DNA of 64,000 nt from NCBI GenBank assembly GCA_947396885.1, contig OX377201.1, forward strand, positions 9,872,332 through 9,936,331, in the 5' to 3' direction. Under the pieces are notes generated by a model. That model saw only the letters and a list, made by a program, of their open reading frames with translations. It ran no database searches and was not told the origin of the DNA. The stretch comes from Heligmosomoides polygyrus polygyrus (taxonomy: Eukaryota; Nematoda; Chromadorea; Rhabditida; Heligmosomidae). The translations under genes and the position numbers were made by a program. Shown here piece after piece: positions 30,566 to 48,341 of this stretch (its first letter is position 1; the number at the start of each line of letters is the position of its first letter).

Positions 30566-30789
30566 CCAATAGGACTGCTCGAGCTGTGGAGCAAAGATTG
30601 TTATCCACACTCTATTCGGCTGTCGTTTCGGCGAAACCGCCTTTTTAAAAGGCTGGAAAAGTCAAAGTAACCTTTCAAACCTCGCTTGACTTTTCCAGGC
30701 TCTGAAGAAGGCGGTTACCCCGAAACGTCAGCCGAATAAAGTGTGGTTAAGAATCTTTGCTCCACAGCTCGAACAGTCCTATTGGTATC
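30566..30789. mobile_element. Foldback derived from Penelope 3' ends
   Basis: ACCAATAGGACTGCTCGAGC at the left is complementary to the right end, and arms of about 80 nt pair. Each arm contains the Penelope-type block GGCGGTT..GAAACG..AGCCGAATA, in opposite orientation. The right arm holds a complete hammerhead-like motif. Confidence 0.75.
30697..30733 (+). ncRNA. Hammerhead-like motif
   Basis: GGCT, CTGAAGA, A, GGCG-GTTA-CCCC, GAAA, CGT, C, AGCC. Stem I is GGCU/AGCC. Stem II has one C-C mismatch. The cleavage-site position holds C after ACGU. Confidence 0.55.
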
Positions 30790-31423
30790 AACGTCATGCC
30801 AAGATTCAACGACAGTCGATTATGGAAGTTCTAGCATATTTATGATCTCTTTAAAATTTTCAGTTTTTACAATATGTTTGTTGTCGCTATTCTTTGAGTA
30901 ATAAAAATCTATGAGTCGTCTATGAGTTCTTACAGCTTTAGGGCAATGCGCAAAGTACACACCTTTTTGTATGGCCGGATAGATCAAAGCTAAGCATACT
31001 AAACCTTGTCTTAACAGTACGTGTGAATAGCGTGGCGAGATTAACGTCCATTGCGAAAACCCCTTTTTAAATTCCCGCCAAGATACCGTAATCCGGTCAT
31101 CTGAAGGTCTTTTACCGCCCACCTATAGGTCGGAATGAGCTCACCTACAAGGGCATTGCTAGTTCACCGATTTTTCACCTGCAGGTGAACTCTCACAGTG
31201 CTCTGTCGACAGAACACTTACGAACTTGCGAAGGCGTACTTAAACTTGAAAAGAGTACTTGTGCTCAAGATAGTGCTAAGACTAACCGGCATTTCATCCT
31301 CGAAACTTATGTGTAGGTGGGCTATTTTTCACGAAATACATATGTTATGTATCCTGAGTTGCTACTCGCTCAAAAATCCTCGTGTATTGGATGATACATA
31401 AACATTTTCCGAGGGAGTAAATG

Positions 31424-31429
31424 TTTATT
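31424..31429 (-). terminator. Poly(A) signal of the nucleoredoxin-like gene
   Basis: AATAAA on the minus strand, about 140 nt past the stop codon at 31570. Confidence 0.6.
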
Positions 31430-31569
31430 TCTTGGATATCTTACGTAAATCACAGTGGACAATTGACAAATCCAACACAGAACTCTGACATAGTTATGTA
31501 ATACTGCTATAAAACATACATTATAAATGCAGATATTCACAAAACACTGAACAAGGGTATTCTGGCATA

Positions 31570-38537
<6,968 letters not shown>

Positions 38538-38625
38538 CTGAACAAAACTTTAACCGTTGAAGAGCCGATGAGCAGCTAACGAACGGCAGAACAGAATGGA
38601 AGAGGGTCATAGTCGTTGAATACAG

Positions 38626-38850
38626 GCAAACGTTTCTTCTGCCGACGTAAGCGTCATCAGACGACGGAGAAGAAATACATCAAAGCGAATGATGAAAAAC
38701 GCAACATAACGATGACAACACGGATAGAGTGAATTCTAATGTCTCGTGGCACCTCCACAACAGTTACCACATTCTCCAGCCTGGCTCTCATCACACACTT
38801 CCAAAGGAAAGTGCTTACATCATCGGAGATGAATGGCACTTTGAATGAGG
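38626..38850 (-). pseudogene. Penelope-like element fragment
   Basis: Minus frame 38839-38700 MPFISDDVSTFLWKCVMRAR matches PFISDKVSAAIQRSIVQAQL of the 16.3-kb element. A CTGATGA...GAAACGTT string follows at 38660-38630, but its stems are not clean. Confidence 0.75.
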
Positions 38851-39344
38851 ACTTTGAATAAAGTAAGAGTAAAAAAATGATTTAAAGGATAAAGCAACTA
38901 GTTCAGGTGCTTTAAGAAGGACTCGCAGTTGCTGGACATCGTATTAAAGCTACGGTCGAAGAATAGGAGCTAATAAGCCTAAGCCGACAACTCCATAGCA
39001 ACTGCAGTGAAGTACAGACAGCCTCCAAAGAACCGCAGCATTTGCACTTCATATTTTTTAGATGACAACTCCATAGCAACTGCGATGAAGTGCAAATCGC
39101 CTCCGAACCACAACATTTGCACTTCATATTTCTACTCAGAGAACAACTCGTCCAATATAGAATTTGAACAAACCGTAACAGTGCAGCTCACTGACGAAAT
39201 TTGTCACAAAGACTCCATGTACTTTTCTGTAGCTGTTTTTAAGCCATTTTATAAACGAAGTAGAATAGATTCAAATCATTTTCCTTAATCCTCAAGTGGC
39301 TGTTACCCACTATTTGTTGTGGTGATAAATATTATGTTGCGGTC

Positions 39345-39425
39345 ACAACACTAGCCCTAGGCGGACTCGAAGCTGCATCCCTTCCTCGCTGGGCAGCATG
39401 CCGCCCCATTACGCCATCGAAGCTA
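39345..39425 (-). mobile_element. tRNA-derived repeat fragment
   Basis: On the minus strand GATGGCGTAATGGGGCGGC (A-box-like) and GCTTCGAGTCCGCC (B-box-like) spaced as in a tRNA. The T-arm does not pair well and no tail is seen. Probably a SINE-C relative. Confidence 0.45.
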
Positions 39426-39565
39426 AATCATCGAAAGAACATCTACACCTCGTGGGACCAAGAAGTAGAATACTTCTCGCATGGCAAAAAAATGATTTAA
39501 AGTAAAGTAAGGGTTGCGTTGTTTCGACTGAATTCCACCTGAGATAAATATTGTAGATCTTTGTT

Positions 39566-39601
39566 GGCTAACGTTTCGGCGGTATCGCCTTCTTCAGAGC
39601 C
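39566..39601 (-). ncRNA. Hammerhead-like motif downstream of a Penelope fragment
   Basis: GGCT, CTGAAGA, A, GGCG-ATAC-CGCC, GAAA, CGT, T, AGCC. Core and both stems are perfect apart from the extra A shared by all copies. It lies about 180 nt past the end of the GIY-YIG fragment, as in the 17.1-kb copy. Confidence 0.7.
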
Positions 39602-39779
39602 TGAAGGGAAGGATCAAGTCAAAATGTGGCTACCGCGGCAGACGTTGCCTCAACCTTAGAAATTTAAGACTACCTTTCGATCATGTAGTCAAGAGAGGGA
39701 TTGAGACTCTTACCTTACAGGAAGCTGGACGGACCAATCGGTCGGTAGCAGGGCCGCAGTAGAGACACAGGCGTTCCAA

Positions 39780-40103
39780 TCAGAATGCCAACCTGATGTA
39801 GGGCCTGAGCTCCCACGTTATATAGAGGAACTCTTCCTTCCGGTTCAGCTTGGAGTCCTTGGCATGAATCCAGAACCCCTTTAGCGCCTTGCGAGCGGCA
39901 GTTTGGGCTTCGACCTCCAGCAGCTTGACCCTGACCTCAGAGTCCTTCTCCGTATGCCCGTGGACTCTGTGGTTACCCCGGGGGCAGACATAACTCCAAC
40001 GCCGCGCGAACTCCCCCAGGTGTCGCGCGCGGTGCGCGACGAAATTGGACGAGTTGTCGCGGCCCGACTGCCTCCTACAGGGACGGCCAGTCACTCGCGC
40101 TAG
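39780..40103 (-). pseudogene. Penelope-like GIY-YIG C-terminal fragment
   Basis: Minus frame with TAARKALKGFWIHAKDSKLN, matching SARKALEAFWIFARNPGMN of the 15.4-kb element, and an upstream TGRP remnant of ETGRR. 5' truncated. Confidence 0.8.
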
Positions 40104-40870
40104 AGCGCAAAAGTGTGTGCCGGCGACATCGACCGTGCAGAAGAAAGATAGAGAGATGAGACGAGCTCCCGTGGGGAAATGGGAGTGGTTGTTAACAAAG
40201 TGCGGGTGGAATGAGACTCAATCTGTTTCGGTTGAGTAAAGGGAAGCGGTCAAGGTGAGCACAATCTTAAATACTCCACTCACATCCTCTGGGTTGATAA
40301 TTGATTATCTTTGCAAGAAAAAACTGTGGGCATATATTAAACGTATGTTTGGAAATTGCATAAAACCCGAACTACAACATTAACGTAGGAAAAATCGGAA
40401 GAATCGGGAAAAGAAGGATCGTGATATGATTTTGACTCAATAGTGGAGAATAATCAATAGAGGAGAAAACAGGATGAAAAAGCGACCAAAGAGAGCATCT
40501 GATGGTTAAGACGTCTTTAACACGGGTTTTCTATAGTGTCACATCCCCTCCACGGTCCGTTTTTAGTTGAGAAGCTTGAACACTGCCAAAATTACGTGCT
40601 CCGCTGCTAACAAACAATGTGTCATCGAGCGCACGTCCGCGTTTCAGCGCCGCGACGTCGCATGCGGCTAGCTCGCGACGTCGCGTTGGAGTTACGTCCT
40701 GGAGCCGGTCGCGCCGTTTCAGCGATATATTCCTCGCCACAGCTCTGGCAGATAATGAGGTATACCACACCTGATACGGTGCAGTACCCTTCCCTGCCAC
40801 GTGGGCAGACGGCGCAACCAGGGGTGACACAAAGGCGATCGTAAGGACGATTCCGAACTAGCTGCCGCCT
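40104..40870. other. Unassigned DNA
   Basis: Partly GC-rich (40600-40830) with short frames on both strands and no motif. Possibly Penelope upstream sequence at 40100-40250. Confidence 0.3.
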
Positions 40871-40873
40871 TAG

Positions 40874-42260
40874 GCCTATGTTATACTTCGGCGACGCGTC
40901 GCCGCCGACGTCGCCACAGACGCGTCACCGACGTCGCCGACGTCGCCACAGACGGGCCGACGACGTCAGCGTCGCCGACGTCGGTCATCGTGTCGCCGTG
41001 CTGTGCACGGCGACGGTCCGTCACCGACGTCGCCGAGTCATCCAAGGGTGGCAGAGAATGCGCTCCGATGGAGTGTTATGACTGTGGGTTTGTTCTTCGT
41101 TCCCGGAACTGCCATCATCACCACTGTACTTCGTATTACGAAATCGAGAAGTGCAAAAGACACCGTCCTGCGAACACAAAAAGCACAATTGATTAAAACA
41201 CCGAGTGTTTGGGAGGGAGTGGGACCCTAAACCTTAGCTCCCCTTCAATTTGTCACTTTTCTTCTTTTTGTGTCCTTCTCAGCCGTTCTGTTCGCATTTT
41301 CTAGGCCTATTTGCTTCCGTGTAGAGCAAGTAATACTAAATAAAACTGTGTAGAAAATAAGTAGTGTTTCTTTGCGTTCTCAAATGGTAATGCAAACCTC
41401 TGCGAAGAGCTTTTTCGAGACAGAATTCTTACTAATTAAGAGTTAAATTTTCCTTTGAACTTCGAGAATTCCACGTAAATTTAATTTAAATACGATTTAA
41501 CGAAAAAGGTCTTTGCTAAACCGACGCTTTTTTGACGTATGATCGGGATAGACTGCGCCATGCACTCGTCTGTTATCTTGCATTTTACAATCTATTGATA
41601 GTGTTTCGCTTGAATACTTCCTATAATCTCTTTACAAAGTGACCGTATCGATTGATTTGTGCTTCTTTTACAGTTTAAAACCTAAAAACACACTATACCT
41701 TGCGAAAAATAGAGGGCATCCTAAAAATACAGGTACTTTTGAACGGTTCTAACATTGCTACTAGTGAAAGCTTTGAACACTTATCCATCCTTCTAAAAGC
41801 CAAATTTGGTTAGTAAGAGAAAATTCGCAGATTAACAATGGTTGAGCAGACTGCCGTACATACAGAACAAAAAATCATCATCAAGTCTGAAGCATTAAGA
41901 AGAAATAAGAATTGAAATTTCTTTTGAAGATTATGAAAAGCTCAAAATGTATGCAAATTCGGGGCAGATGTGATCACTTAGCTTTTCTATGGGCAGACTG
42001 GTTACCAAATGATGACATTGAAAACCCTCTCCGATGCTAAAAATGCGCTCCGATGCTCTTCTGTCAACGTCGCCCCCGACGCCGCCACAGAATCTGTTGA
42101 CGACGTCGCCGACGTCGACCACGCTTCTGTGGCGACGTCGGCGACCTCTGTGGCGACGTCGGCGACGTCGGTGGTGACGTCAGCGTCGGCGACGTCGGTG
42201 ACCGGCTGTCGGTGACGGGTCGCAGCGTCGGCGATGCGTCGCCGAAGTATAACATTGGCC
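40874..42260. mobile_element. MITE-P family, 1.4-kb member
   Basis: GGCCTATGTTATACTTCGGC at the left and GCCGAAGTATAACATTGGCC at the right, flanked by TTA on both sides. Each arm of about 170-200 nt is made of GACGTCGGCG-type words in opposite orientation. The AT-rich middle (41230-42000) has no transposase frame. Confidence 0.75.
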
Positions 42261-42439
42261 TTAGGTTGTCTGGTGGCACCTCCACAATAGTCCTAGTTTG
42301 CACCGAGTGCTATACAATGTGAAATGGCGAAGTGCTGACCAGAGTACGTGCTTGATCCCTTCTCTCCCTTAGTCTCCGCCCCTCCTATCCCCAGGCAGTG
42401 CAACATGACATCTGAAGAAAAAGATGCCAAGATCGACGT

Positions 42440-42781
42440 AAGGCCTCGTGCATACTTCCCGTCGCCGCGATTCCATCGCGGCGAAGAGTTTTGCAGAGCG
42501 ACGCGAAAGAATTTGAATTTCTCTGTGCTGGTCGCATCGCCCATCGCTTTGCAAGGGAGCGCGACGGCGATCCGTCCAGGAACAACGCTAAACACCGCGC
42601 GCGGCGCGAAAAAGTATGCCATGCCCGCGATGGGCGCGGGAAGCCATCGCGCATGCCGACCGTCACTGTTGCGGCGGCCGCGGCGAAGTTACCTTTGAGT
42701 ATTCGACCGCGTGCGGCGGAATGGCCATGAACTGAGCGCCGCGATGGCATCGCAGCGATGGAGGTATGCCCCCGGCCTAAC
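42440..42781. mobile_element. MITE-P copy, 340 bp
   Basis: GGCCTCGTGCATACTTCCCG at the left and GGAGGTATGCCCCCGGCC at the right, flanked by TAA on both sides. Inner arms CGCCGCGATTCCATCGCGGC and CGCCGCGATGGCATCGC. The long frames here are by-products of its GC-rich palindromes. Confidence 0.8.
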
Positions 42782-42934
42782 GCCCAGCAGCTTGCTGGAT
42801 GTACTCAGCGTCATTACAACACTATTTCACAGCGGGGCGTGAGAACGTATGACTCAGCAGCGTGGCCGCACGCGAAATTCGTTTTGAATGTGCTTTTATT
42901 CAATGTGCGCGATTTCAACATGGAGCGAGGAATC

Positions 42935-43055
42935 TGAACGGGTTATCCGATTTTATCCGGATCATCGAATTTCTCCAGGGTAAGGATAATTGGATGATTC
43001 GGATAGGGATATCCGAACCGGATATCCGAAAATGATTCATTCGGATTCAATGTAT
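42935..43055. repeat. Region rich in TCCGGAT/ATCCGAA words
   Basis: GGATATCCGAACCGGATATC and similar, resembling 11330-11760. Confidence 0.4.
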
Positions 43056-43144
43056 AATAGCCACTAGGTTACCCAATCGCGGCCACCGAGGCTGAATCCA
43101 GCCCATAATCACGAGAGGCTACCTCACTCTATTGAACACTAAGG

Positions 43145-43237
43145 GCCCGTTTATACTTCGACACCGAGCGACACGATCGATCAATTTGGCCACTATACAC
43201 TGCATCGCGTCGCGCGGCGATGGAAGTATAAACGGGG
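43145..43237. mobile_element. MITE-P copy, shortest
   Basis: GGGCCCGTTTATACTTCGAC at the left and GGAAGTATAAACGGGGC at the right, with TAA on both sides. About 95 bp. Confidence 0.75.
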
Positions 43238-43239
43238 CA

Positions 43240-43930
43240 TAAAACTAATGTTGATTTCTCGATGATTGGTATCCTAAAGGAGTGACTTCTATCACAGTTG
43301 GCTACTAACTGCAGAGGTGATGGCTGAGTATTCGACGAGAAAAAAGCCTGTCTGGAAGGCGCACACAGAATGCATAGCAAAGTCATCGAACGGTGAAAAT
43401 TAAAAAGGCAGCATGGAAGAATTTCTAAGCGTCGACCAAAGACGAGAAAATTTTAATGACAACGCTGCCCAACAGCAAGCAGCTTCACGTCATAGATAAC
43501 GCTCTAGAAGGGGCGAAACCGAATAGGTGACAGATAGGCGTCGTTAGGAAAGCAACGAACACGCAGCCTAGGAGAACCGGTTTGTAAAAGAGTGCAGTAG
43601 GCGTCTCGGTGCGTAAACACGACAAAAAAGAAGTAAGCGTGACGAGAAGTGCAAAGAAAAACGGAATGGATATTGTGAACAGCAGCGGCACTGACAAGGT
43701 CGAACCGCCCTGGCTGTGTAAACCTTTCAGGGAACTGAGAGGTAGGCTCCATACAGCGGAACCGGCCAAAACTTAGATCTTTAAGAAGCGGCAATTAATT
43801 AAGCGAGTGGAGGTCGTACGTTCGACTTCCACATAGATCATAGGTTTTCATAGTGATTTCCCGTAGTTATGGTTAAGCAACAGAACGGCACCATTCTAGC
43901 GCAATTAATGTGGGTAACGCCGCCCTCCTA
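43240..43930. other. Unassigned region with hydrophobic frame
   Basis: The minus frame 43769-43485 is 94 codons and rich in Leu, Phe and Thr (LLFTISIPFFFALLVTLTSF), but an overlapping 96-codon frame is also open and neither has a motif or splice context. Not called as a gene. Confidence 0.25.
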
Positions 43931-43936
43931 GCGAGT

Positions 43937-44212
43937 AAATAAAGGTCAAAAGACGGCGTTAATCAACACTGTTTAGGATGCGCCATGCATTCTATTTCTA
44001 TGGAGGCAATTTAAGTATGTTCTTGGTCTATACAATGATTGCGCTCGCTAGCAGATGAGTAGGCAGTGTTTTCTCCTTCCCGGGCAAGTCTGGTACCTGT
44101 TGGCTGACAACAGAGGGGTGGAAGGCATGGTTGGCCTGGGCGGGATAGCCGATCCTGGTATAGGGTACGCGCAACAGCTGGCGCCTCTTCTGACTGCACA
44201 ATAACGCACTTA
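43937..44212 (-). mobile_element. SINE-A copy 9, diverged
   Basis: GGATGCGCCATGCATTCTAT and the head GTGCAGTCAGAAGAGGCGCC (minus). About 20 nt shorter in the body than other copies. Confidence 0.75.
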
Positions 44213-44499
44213 CACAAAGAAGTTGTGAGCAAATGTGACGAGAGGACCATAATAGTATGGATTTACAACCGAATGAAAGGAAAAGAAGTAGGTGCTATTT
44301 CTTTTGGAAGAGATTGTCAAAGACGGAAAATGGAAAATGAGAGAGATGGGGCACAGGCAGACTCGTTGGAAAACAATGCATGAGAAACAAGGAATAAAAA
44401 ACGGCTTTGACCAATAAATTTGGAGTACGCCACGTATCCCTTTTCTGCTTGATTTCTTAGAAACGTTTAAAAAACTCGGAAAAAACTTTTCTAACACCT

Positions 44500-45900
44500 C
44501 ACCCTAGTCGAGGAGTGCACTGCTAAAAAAAAAACGAAGCAAATAGAGTGGCCTATCATCGGTAGGAAATAACATAGAAAGCGTCGAATCGGTCGCTTTT
44601 CAAATCAAATTGGACACTCTCCTAAGCTGGCTTTAAGACTTTTAAAATCAAAGCGAACTCTTCCACAGCGAAATGACCTTCACGCAGGTCAAACAGAGTC
44701 AATAAGATGGTTAGAATAATTTTTGCTCAAGAAAAGTTTGGTTTAGCCTTTTTTGAAATTTTTAGTTTAACTGCCCCAATAAATGTAACAGTTTAGCAAA
44801 ACGTTTATTTTTAGAGAAACAATAATAAATTAAAACTTGTCTTAAAGCATAGCAAAGAAGCAAGCAATTTGACACTTTTCACGTCCAATTGGACACTTTT
44901 CACGTCAAATTGGACACCCTTCTAAGCTGGCCTATTAATTTTGAAATCAAATTAAACATCTTCCAAATCGAAACGAGCTCCTTACAGGTTAAACTACAGG
45001 CTCTCAAAGATGGCTAGAATAATTTTTTGTGGATGCCCAGGAAACCTTAAAATGACTTTTTTTTGATTTTTTTTACTTCAGATGCCCGAATGAGTGCAAT
45101 AATTTTATAACATTTTTATTTGAAAAAATGACAAATTAAATTTTGTTTTAAAGAGCAACAACATAGTACACTTAAAAATCAGATTGCTCTATGCACTCGA
45201 AAAGCTCGTGGTGATTTTTATTTGATTGATAGTGCGAATTCTGCTTACATAAACCACCACAGCAAGAATATGTTTGTTTTTTTCAATTGTCTATGTTGCA
45301 TCGTTTGTAAGTGCGAAACTCCATAAAACTGAAATTTTGTTATCAGTCGAATAAAGATCGCGACGTCCTGAACGAGGACATGGCGAAATCCTTTTTTGGG
45401 ACTAAAAAATTGCCGCTTACCTGGCCTTCAAGAAAAGACCATAAGCCTTCATTTTCTCCACAAAAAAATGAGAATTTTATAGAACTTCAAACAAAGTGCT
45501 CACTTATTGGGTAAGTGAATTAAAAGTTCAAAGAAATCATACTACTATCTACTACCGATACTAAAATTTCCTCAAACAAAAAATTATTTTATCCTTTTAG
45601 GAGAGTATTTAGTATTTATGTGGAAGAGTATTGAGTATTTAAGTAGTTGAGTATTTAATGTGGAAGAAGCTCATTTTGATATTGGATAAATTTGATTTGA
45701 TTTCAAAAGTCGTAAGCTAACCTAGAAGAGTGTCCAATTTGACGTGGAAATTGTCGAATTTGATTTGAAAAGTGTCAAATTCTACGTGAAAATGGTTTAT
45801 ATAGTGCAGAGCACTAAGGTGCCGACCGCGACTTTTAATTTTTCTCCGAAACTTCACTTAGAATTGAATCCGATCTATTCATACACGCGCATTTCCTCTA
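44500..45900. repeat. AT-rich repeat cluster (TTTTCACGTCAAATTGGAC words)
   Basis: Many degenerate 25-30 nt subrepeats of the type CAAATTGGACACTTTTCACG, in two larger units (44580-44870 and 44870-45300) that each end near a GATTGATAGTG...AAGAATATG block. Similar DNA is at 13740, 14400-14600, 20570-21060 and 22440-22620. No protein. Confidence 0.55.
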
Positions 45901-45935
45901 ACAACGTTACACTTGCCCTTTTCTTGGAAAAAGAA

Positions 45936-46232
45936 TAAAAAGGGATAAAAGACGGCGTTATTCAATCCCATTTGGGATGCGCCACGCATTCTACTTTTAC
46001 GGGATGTTGTGGAGGCAAGTTGAATGCGTATTTGGCCATACAATGACTTGCGGTGGTCATCCGATGAACAAGTCAGCGCTTAATCCTTCCCAGATAAGCC
46101 TGGTACCAATTCACCGACCGCGGAGGGTTGGAAGGCTTGGTTGGCCTGGACGGGAAATCCGAACCAGGAACTTGGTATCGGGTGCGGGCGACAACCGGCG
46201 CCTCATTCGACTGCTCTCCACGCTCCCGGAAA
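45936..46232 (-). mobile_element. SINE-A copy 10, full length
   Basis: Minus orientation, complete body. The head is altered (GTGGAGAGCAGTCG), so the A box is probably dead. Confidence 0.85.
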
Positions 46233-46278
46233 AAGAAACGCATTCAAATTAAAGACCGTTGGTGGAGGGTTAAATTGA

Positions 46279-46410
46279 AATTTCTTCATTTATTTATTTA
46301 AAATGCACTCAAGGGTGCACTATGACGTCAACAAATCTCCGAACAAACAAAATAACCGTTAGAGCAACAGAAAATTAACTCTAATTACATTAAACTAAAA
46401 CCGCACTAAA
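46279..46410 (-). mobile_element. Non-LTR 3' tail, second copy
   Basis: (AAAT)n tail with GTTATTTTGTTTGTTCGGAG adjacent on the minus strand; same family as 5955-6075. Confidence 0.55.
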
Positions 46411-46458
46411 TTTTCTAATTACCATCTGCCTACACTGAACCTCCGTCGCAACGCCCTA

Positions 46459-46755
46459 TAAGGATAAAGGATAAAGGACGGCGTTATTCAATCCCATTTG
46501 GGATGCGCCACGCATTCTACTTCTACGGGATGTCGTGGAGGCGTGTTGAATGCGTATTTGGCCGGCCATACAATGACTTGCGGTGGGCAGCCGATGAACA
46601 AGTCAGCCTTTAACCTTCCCAGCAAGTCTGGTACCAATTCACCGACCCCGGAGGGTTGGAGGCTTGGTTGGCCTGGGCGGGAAATCCGAACCAGGAACCT
46701 GGTATCGGGTGCAGGCGACAGGTGGCGCCTCCTCCGGCTGCGCTCCACATGCCCG
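46459..46755 (-). mobile_element. SINE-A copy 11, full length
   Basis: Minus orientation, close to copy 10 and about 500 nt away. Contains a small GGCCGGCC duplication at 46560. Confidence 0.85.
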
Positions 46756-46937
46756 AAAAAGAAGTAATTAAAAGGAATTATGAAAGCTATCTTAATTCTA
46801 TCCTAGCTCATGCATGGCTCATCATAGCTTGGACATTTCGAATGATAGTGAAAATGATAGTGATAATGAAAGTGATAGTGAAATTATAAAAAAAAATGAA
46901 AAGCAAGTTAAGTTCATAAGTTGAAAATTGAAAACTA

Positions 46938-47615
46938 AAAGCTGAGCAAAACTATTCAACTAATGATCGGTTCGACCTTTAGAACATTTTGATATAATTA
47001 TCCTTATTTTATTTCGGTTTTTGAATAAAAATTCCATTAAAGGCGCGTGCTAGTGCTGTTGGAAGAGCAAATAGAGCAGGTGACCACTGCTAATGGTTCG
47101 CTACGTAGAGGAAAAACGTACTTCATCGAAAGGAGACCATCGACCACCCAGGTGGACAGACAGATCGATCGATCGGTTCCGAAAAGGCCGCCCGCTTGCC
47201 GTCGACCTCCTAGCTGGTGCAAGTGTTTGCGCTGAGGATGAGTTCCTTAGCCATTCCTGGCCGTTGGAGGTCTTTGAGCTGTCAGTTTCGCCTAATTAAC
47301 AGAGGCTGGAAACCTTCTCCGCCGATGTCGGAAGACGAGGACGACTAAAACAACGGGCGATGCACCTCGAATCAATATTTCGGCAACGATGAAAATGCGA
47401 GTCCCGGAATCTGGTCGCTGCTGGTCTTCGATGTTTTAAAGTGAATTGGCTGGACAACCTTCGAGGAGAAAAGCGAAGCAGTCTCGGAGGGAAACTGAAA
47501 GGATCATTGTCATAGTACCGCTGCAGAAACTATTCACTAAAAGCTGTCTAAAACTGTTCAACTAATAGTTGGTTCAATCGGTTGCACTTTTGGACATAAT
47601 TATCCCTTTTTTATG
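46938..47615. repeat. Pair of about 75-bp direct repeats 590 bp apart
   Basis: 46940 (AAAACTATTCAACTAATGAT..ATAATTATCCTTATTTTAT) recurs at 47550 (AAAACTGTTCAACTAATAGT..ATAATTATCCCTTTTTTAT). Between them, 47040-47340 is a GC-richer block with short frames and no motif. Confidence 0.4.
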
Positions 47616-47655
47616 TCCCTTTATTTGAAAAGCTCCTAAAACTCTTCTCTTATCC

Positions 47656-47896
47656 AAATCAGTTTCTTTAAGCCTCAATTGGCTGGTATCGAGGTCGTAA
47701 GCTGTCACAACGATGTTTTGTTGCGATCAAAACTTCTAGCGCCAGGCAGGACTCGAACCCGCACCTCCCTCTGACCGGGCGGGAGGTGCGGGTTCGAGTC
47801 CCGCCTGGCGCCAGAAATTTTGAATGCAACAAAACATCGTTGTGACAGCTTACGACCTCGATACCAGCCAATTGAGGCTTAAAGAAACTGATTTGA
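47656..47896. mobile_element. SINE-C palindrome, near perfect
   Basis: Arms of about 120 nt: AAATCAGTTTCTTTAAGCCT at the left, AGGCTTAAAGAAACTGATTT at the right, with mirrored T-arms (GACTCGAACCCGCACCTCC / GGAGGTGCGGGTTCGAGTC) at the centre. Confidence 0.9.
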
Positions 47897-47899
47897 ATT

Positions 47900-48120
47900 G
47901 TTTCAATCAAGACCATCAGCTTAACTGGTCCCATGCTGATATCAGCGGCCAGCTCATCCCGGATACGGGTGGGTGCTGATCGGCCCCACGAGGTGTGGAT
48001 GTTGCGTTCGATCAAACGGCGCCGGTGGTGTAATGGCGTAGAGCATTCCCGCCCGGTCAGAGGGAGGTGCGGGTTCGAGTCCCGCCTGGCGCTAGAAGTT
48101 TTGATCGCAACAAAACATCT
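47900..48120 (+). mobile_element. SINE-C copy, best preserved
   Basis: tRNA-like head 48018-48093: acceptor GGCGCCGG/CCTGGCGC, A box TGGTGTAATGG, T-arm GCGGG-TTCGAGT-CCCGC with B box GGTTCGAGTCC, then AAGTTTTGATCGCAACAAAA. The anticodon arm has a mismatch and no U33, so it is not a working tRNA. Confidence 0.85.
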
Positions 48121-48341
48121 TCTCTTATCCTTAGCTACAATAACTTCAGGAGGCACCTACTTTCTCTATCCGGATGATACCTTATGCTTTTCCTCATGCG
48201 TTGACTTCTTTCTTTCTTTGTTTTTTAATGATGTTCTCTTTCTACGTTTTATGCCTATGTACTGTTAGATTGATTCCATTTAATATAAGTGTATGCTTAT
48301 GTAATAAATATATATGTCGTTTATGAATAAAAACTTCATTA

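Noticed and set aside
38626..38660. Sixth hammerhead (CTGATGA...GAAACGTT, minus)
   Set aside because: Core words are present in order, but I could not form stems I and II; kept only as part of the Penelope fragment.
43485..43794. Hydrophobic frame of 94 codons as a membrane protein
   Set aside because: An overlapping frame of similar length is also open and there is no splice or promoter context.
48018..48093. tRNA gene
   Set aside because: Acceptor and T-arms fold well, but the anticodon arm is mismatched and lacks U33. The same sequence is repeated with a common tail, so it is a SINE head.
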